From Aricia agestis (taxonomy: Eukaryota > Arthropoda > Insecta > Lepidoptera > Lycaenidae), in contig NC_056419.1 in NCBI RefSeq assembly GCF_905147365.1, forward strand, positions 2,425,501-2,489,500: a stretch of 64,000 nucleotides of DNA, given 5' to 3'. The notes under the pieces were generated by a model that searched no databases, had not been told where the DNA came from, and worked only from the letters and a program-made list of their open reading frames with translations. How positions within the stretch are numbered: the first letter of the stretch is position 1; every line of letters begins with the position of its first letter. The position numbers and the translations under genes were made by a program. Of this stretch, positions 62,947-64,000 are shown piece by piece.

Positions 62947-64000
62947 CCGATTCTTATATCTAGAATTTCGTAGATCAAAGCCTATCTTCTAATTTTATGC
63001 TGAAGCTTTAAATTACTTGAGTCTTATCGAGGCTATTTTAAAGACATATTTTTAGATAAATTCGTACTTAGTGCACTTCGAGAGCACTTGTGACTTCCAT
63101 CATTATCATCCAGATGAAAATCATTATTCATATCCGATAGCTAAACCAATCTGAAGTGTACCTTAACCCTTTTAAATAAAGTTAAAATTCAAAGAATACG
63201 TTTAACCATCATAACTTGCTGGTTTCTTGAACTCTATTTTCTGGTGTTAAGGTTCATTTTCGCTCACTGGAAACTCATCTGGAGGAACGGATACCGTACT
63301 CCCATTGCACTTTCTTGTCCGTTTGAAGTTTTTGTTGTTTCTCATTACCTGTCCCAGTGGAAATAAATGAAGAGGGGAAAATTAACTTACCCTAGATGTA
63401 TCTCATGTACTTTGCTCTACAATATAAGTAGCAAAAAGGCCGGCATGAAGCGTGCAACCCAAATTCAACGATTTTTTAACTTAAACATTAATCAAAAATT
63501 TGTGGACAGGTCATAGGACCCATTTAAAGCTTTACAATTTATCAAAACTTAGTATACCTTTTCAAATGATACATACAGTTTCCTAAAACAACCGTATCCC
63601 AAATTCCATAGTCGCTGGTAGTTCGTAAGGCGAGGATAAACCCCAATTTGTTATTCCGTGACTCCCGGTTTACCTAGTTCCAATATAATAACGAAGTGTT
63701 AAAAAAATATGAGATAAAAAGCACAATATTTAAAATACCTTAAGCCATAAACATTTTAATAAAACGTAATACTTTGGCTGTAATTAATTTACAAACTCAC
63801 CTCCGATAAAAATCTATTTCATCGAAATATAAGTATTAACTAGGATAATGATACATTTTATTTTAATAAATTGTTAGTAAATCTTTATTAAAATGTCTTT
63901 AACCGAACAATTTTGTTTCTTAATGTTTATTTGCAAAGATATTTTAAAAAAACATGAAAAATAGAGAAGATCCGCCCGAGTAAATACAGTTTTATGCTAA
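62947..64000. other. AT-rich stretch to window end, nothing recognised
   Basis: No frame above 60 codons. A minus-strand donor-like GGAG/GTGAGTTTG near 63799 and an acceptor-like TATCCTAG near 63840 would enclose about 40 bases, too weak to call. Confidence 0.4.

Noticed and set aside
63799..63840. Minus-strand mini-exon between TATCCTAG and GTGAGTTT
   Set aside because: Acceptor lacks a pyrimidine tract and the enclosed 40 bases have no coding or other signal.

Overview
The window looks like gene-poor nuclear DNA from an insect, most likely a butterfly or moth (Lepidoptera). It is AT-rich, has no long host reading frame, and is dense in repeat families that I associate with lepidopteran genomes: SINEs with tRNA-like heads, a GC-rich poly-A SINE, Helitron-like repeats ending in CTAGT, RTE LINE tails, and many small palindromic elements. 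That assignment rests on recalled repeat character, not on a database search. The only long protein-coding frames belong to one LINE retrotransposon. The window is best read as intergenic DNA or a long intron. Two short segments with good splice-site dress (26661-26716 and 43904-43926, + strand) are the only hints of a host transcript.

Layout. 1-2080: AT-rich, nothing firm. 2081-3259: a large inverted dimer of one repeat, with a full SINE in its left arm and a SINE remnant in its loop. 4090-9507: a three-element nest. A Helitron-like repeat with 136-bp tandem units was split by a 755-bp hAT element (8-bp target duplication) and then by a 3.7-kb LINE. The LINE has ORF1, an intact-looking endonuclease and an intact-looking reverse transcriptase, with one frameshift between the last two. 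10-20 kb: Helitron-like pieces, SINEs, hAT miniature elements, foldback elements. 20-31 kb: several TIR elements with TWA target duplications, a long foldback element at 27 kb, and a candidate non-coding exon. 32-41 kb: SINEs, ORF1-derived retroposon remnants, a tRNA-type SINE with a nested hAT element, and an RTE LINE 3' end. 42-57 kb: Helitron-like fragments, back-to-back GTAC-ended MITEs, an RTE LINE 3' end on the minus strand, a self-palindromic dimer at 51 kb, another tRNA-type SINE. 57-64 kb: more Helitron-like and SINE remnants, and a hAT miniature element nested in a GTAC-ended MITE.

How the parts relate. Nothing here forms a host operon or pathway. The content is a record of layered insertion: non-autonomous families (SINEs, MITEs, Helitron-like repeats) greatly outnumber the one element that still carries recognisable enzymes. 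Several insertions have exact target duplications, which give relative dates. A second theme is the number of perfect or near-perfect short-loop hairpins. At least one (48806-48845) can be shown, from sister copies in the window, to have arisen by local inverted copying rather than by element structure. I found no convincing new gene system. The strongest leads are the nests, the giant palindromes, the hairpin crop and the two candidate mini-exons.
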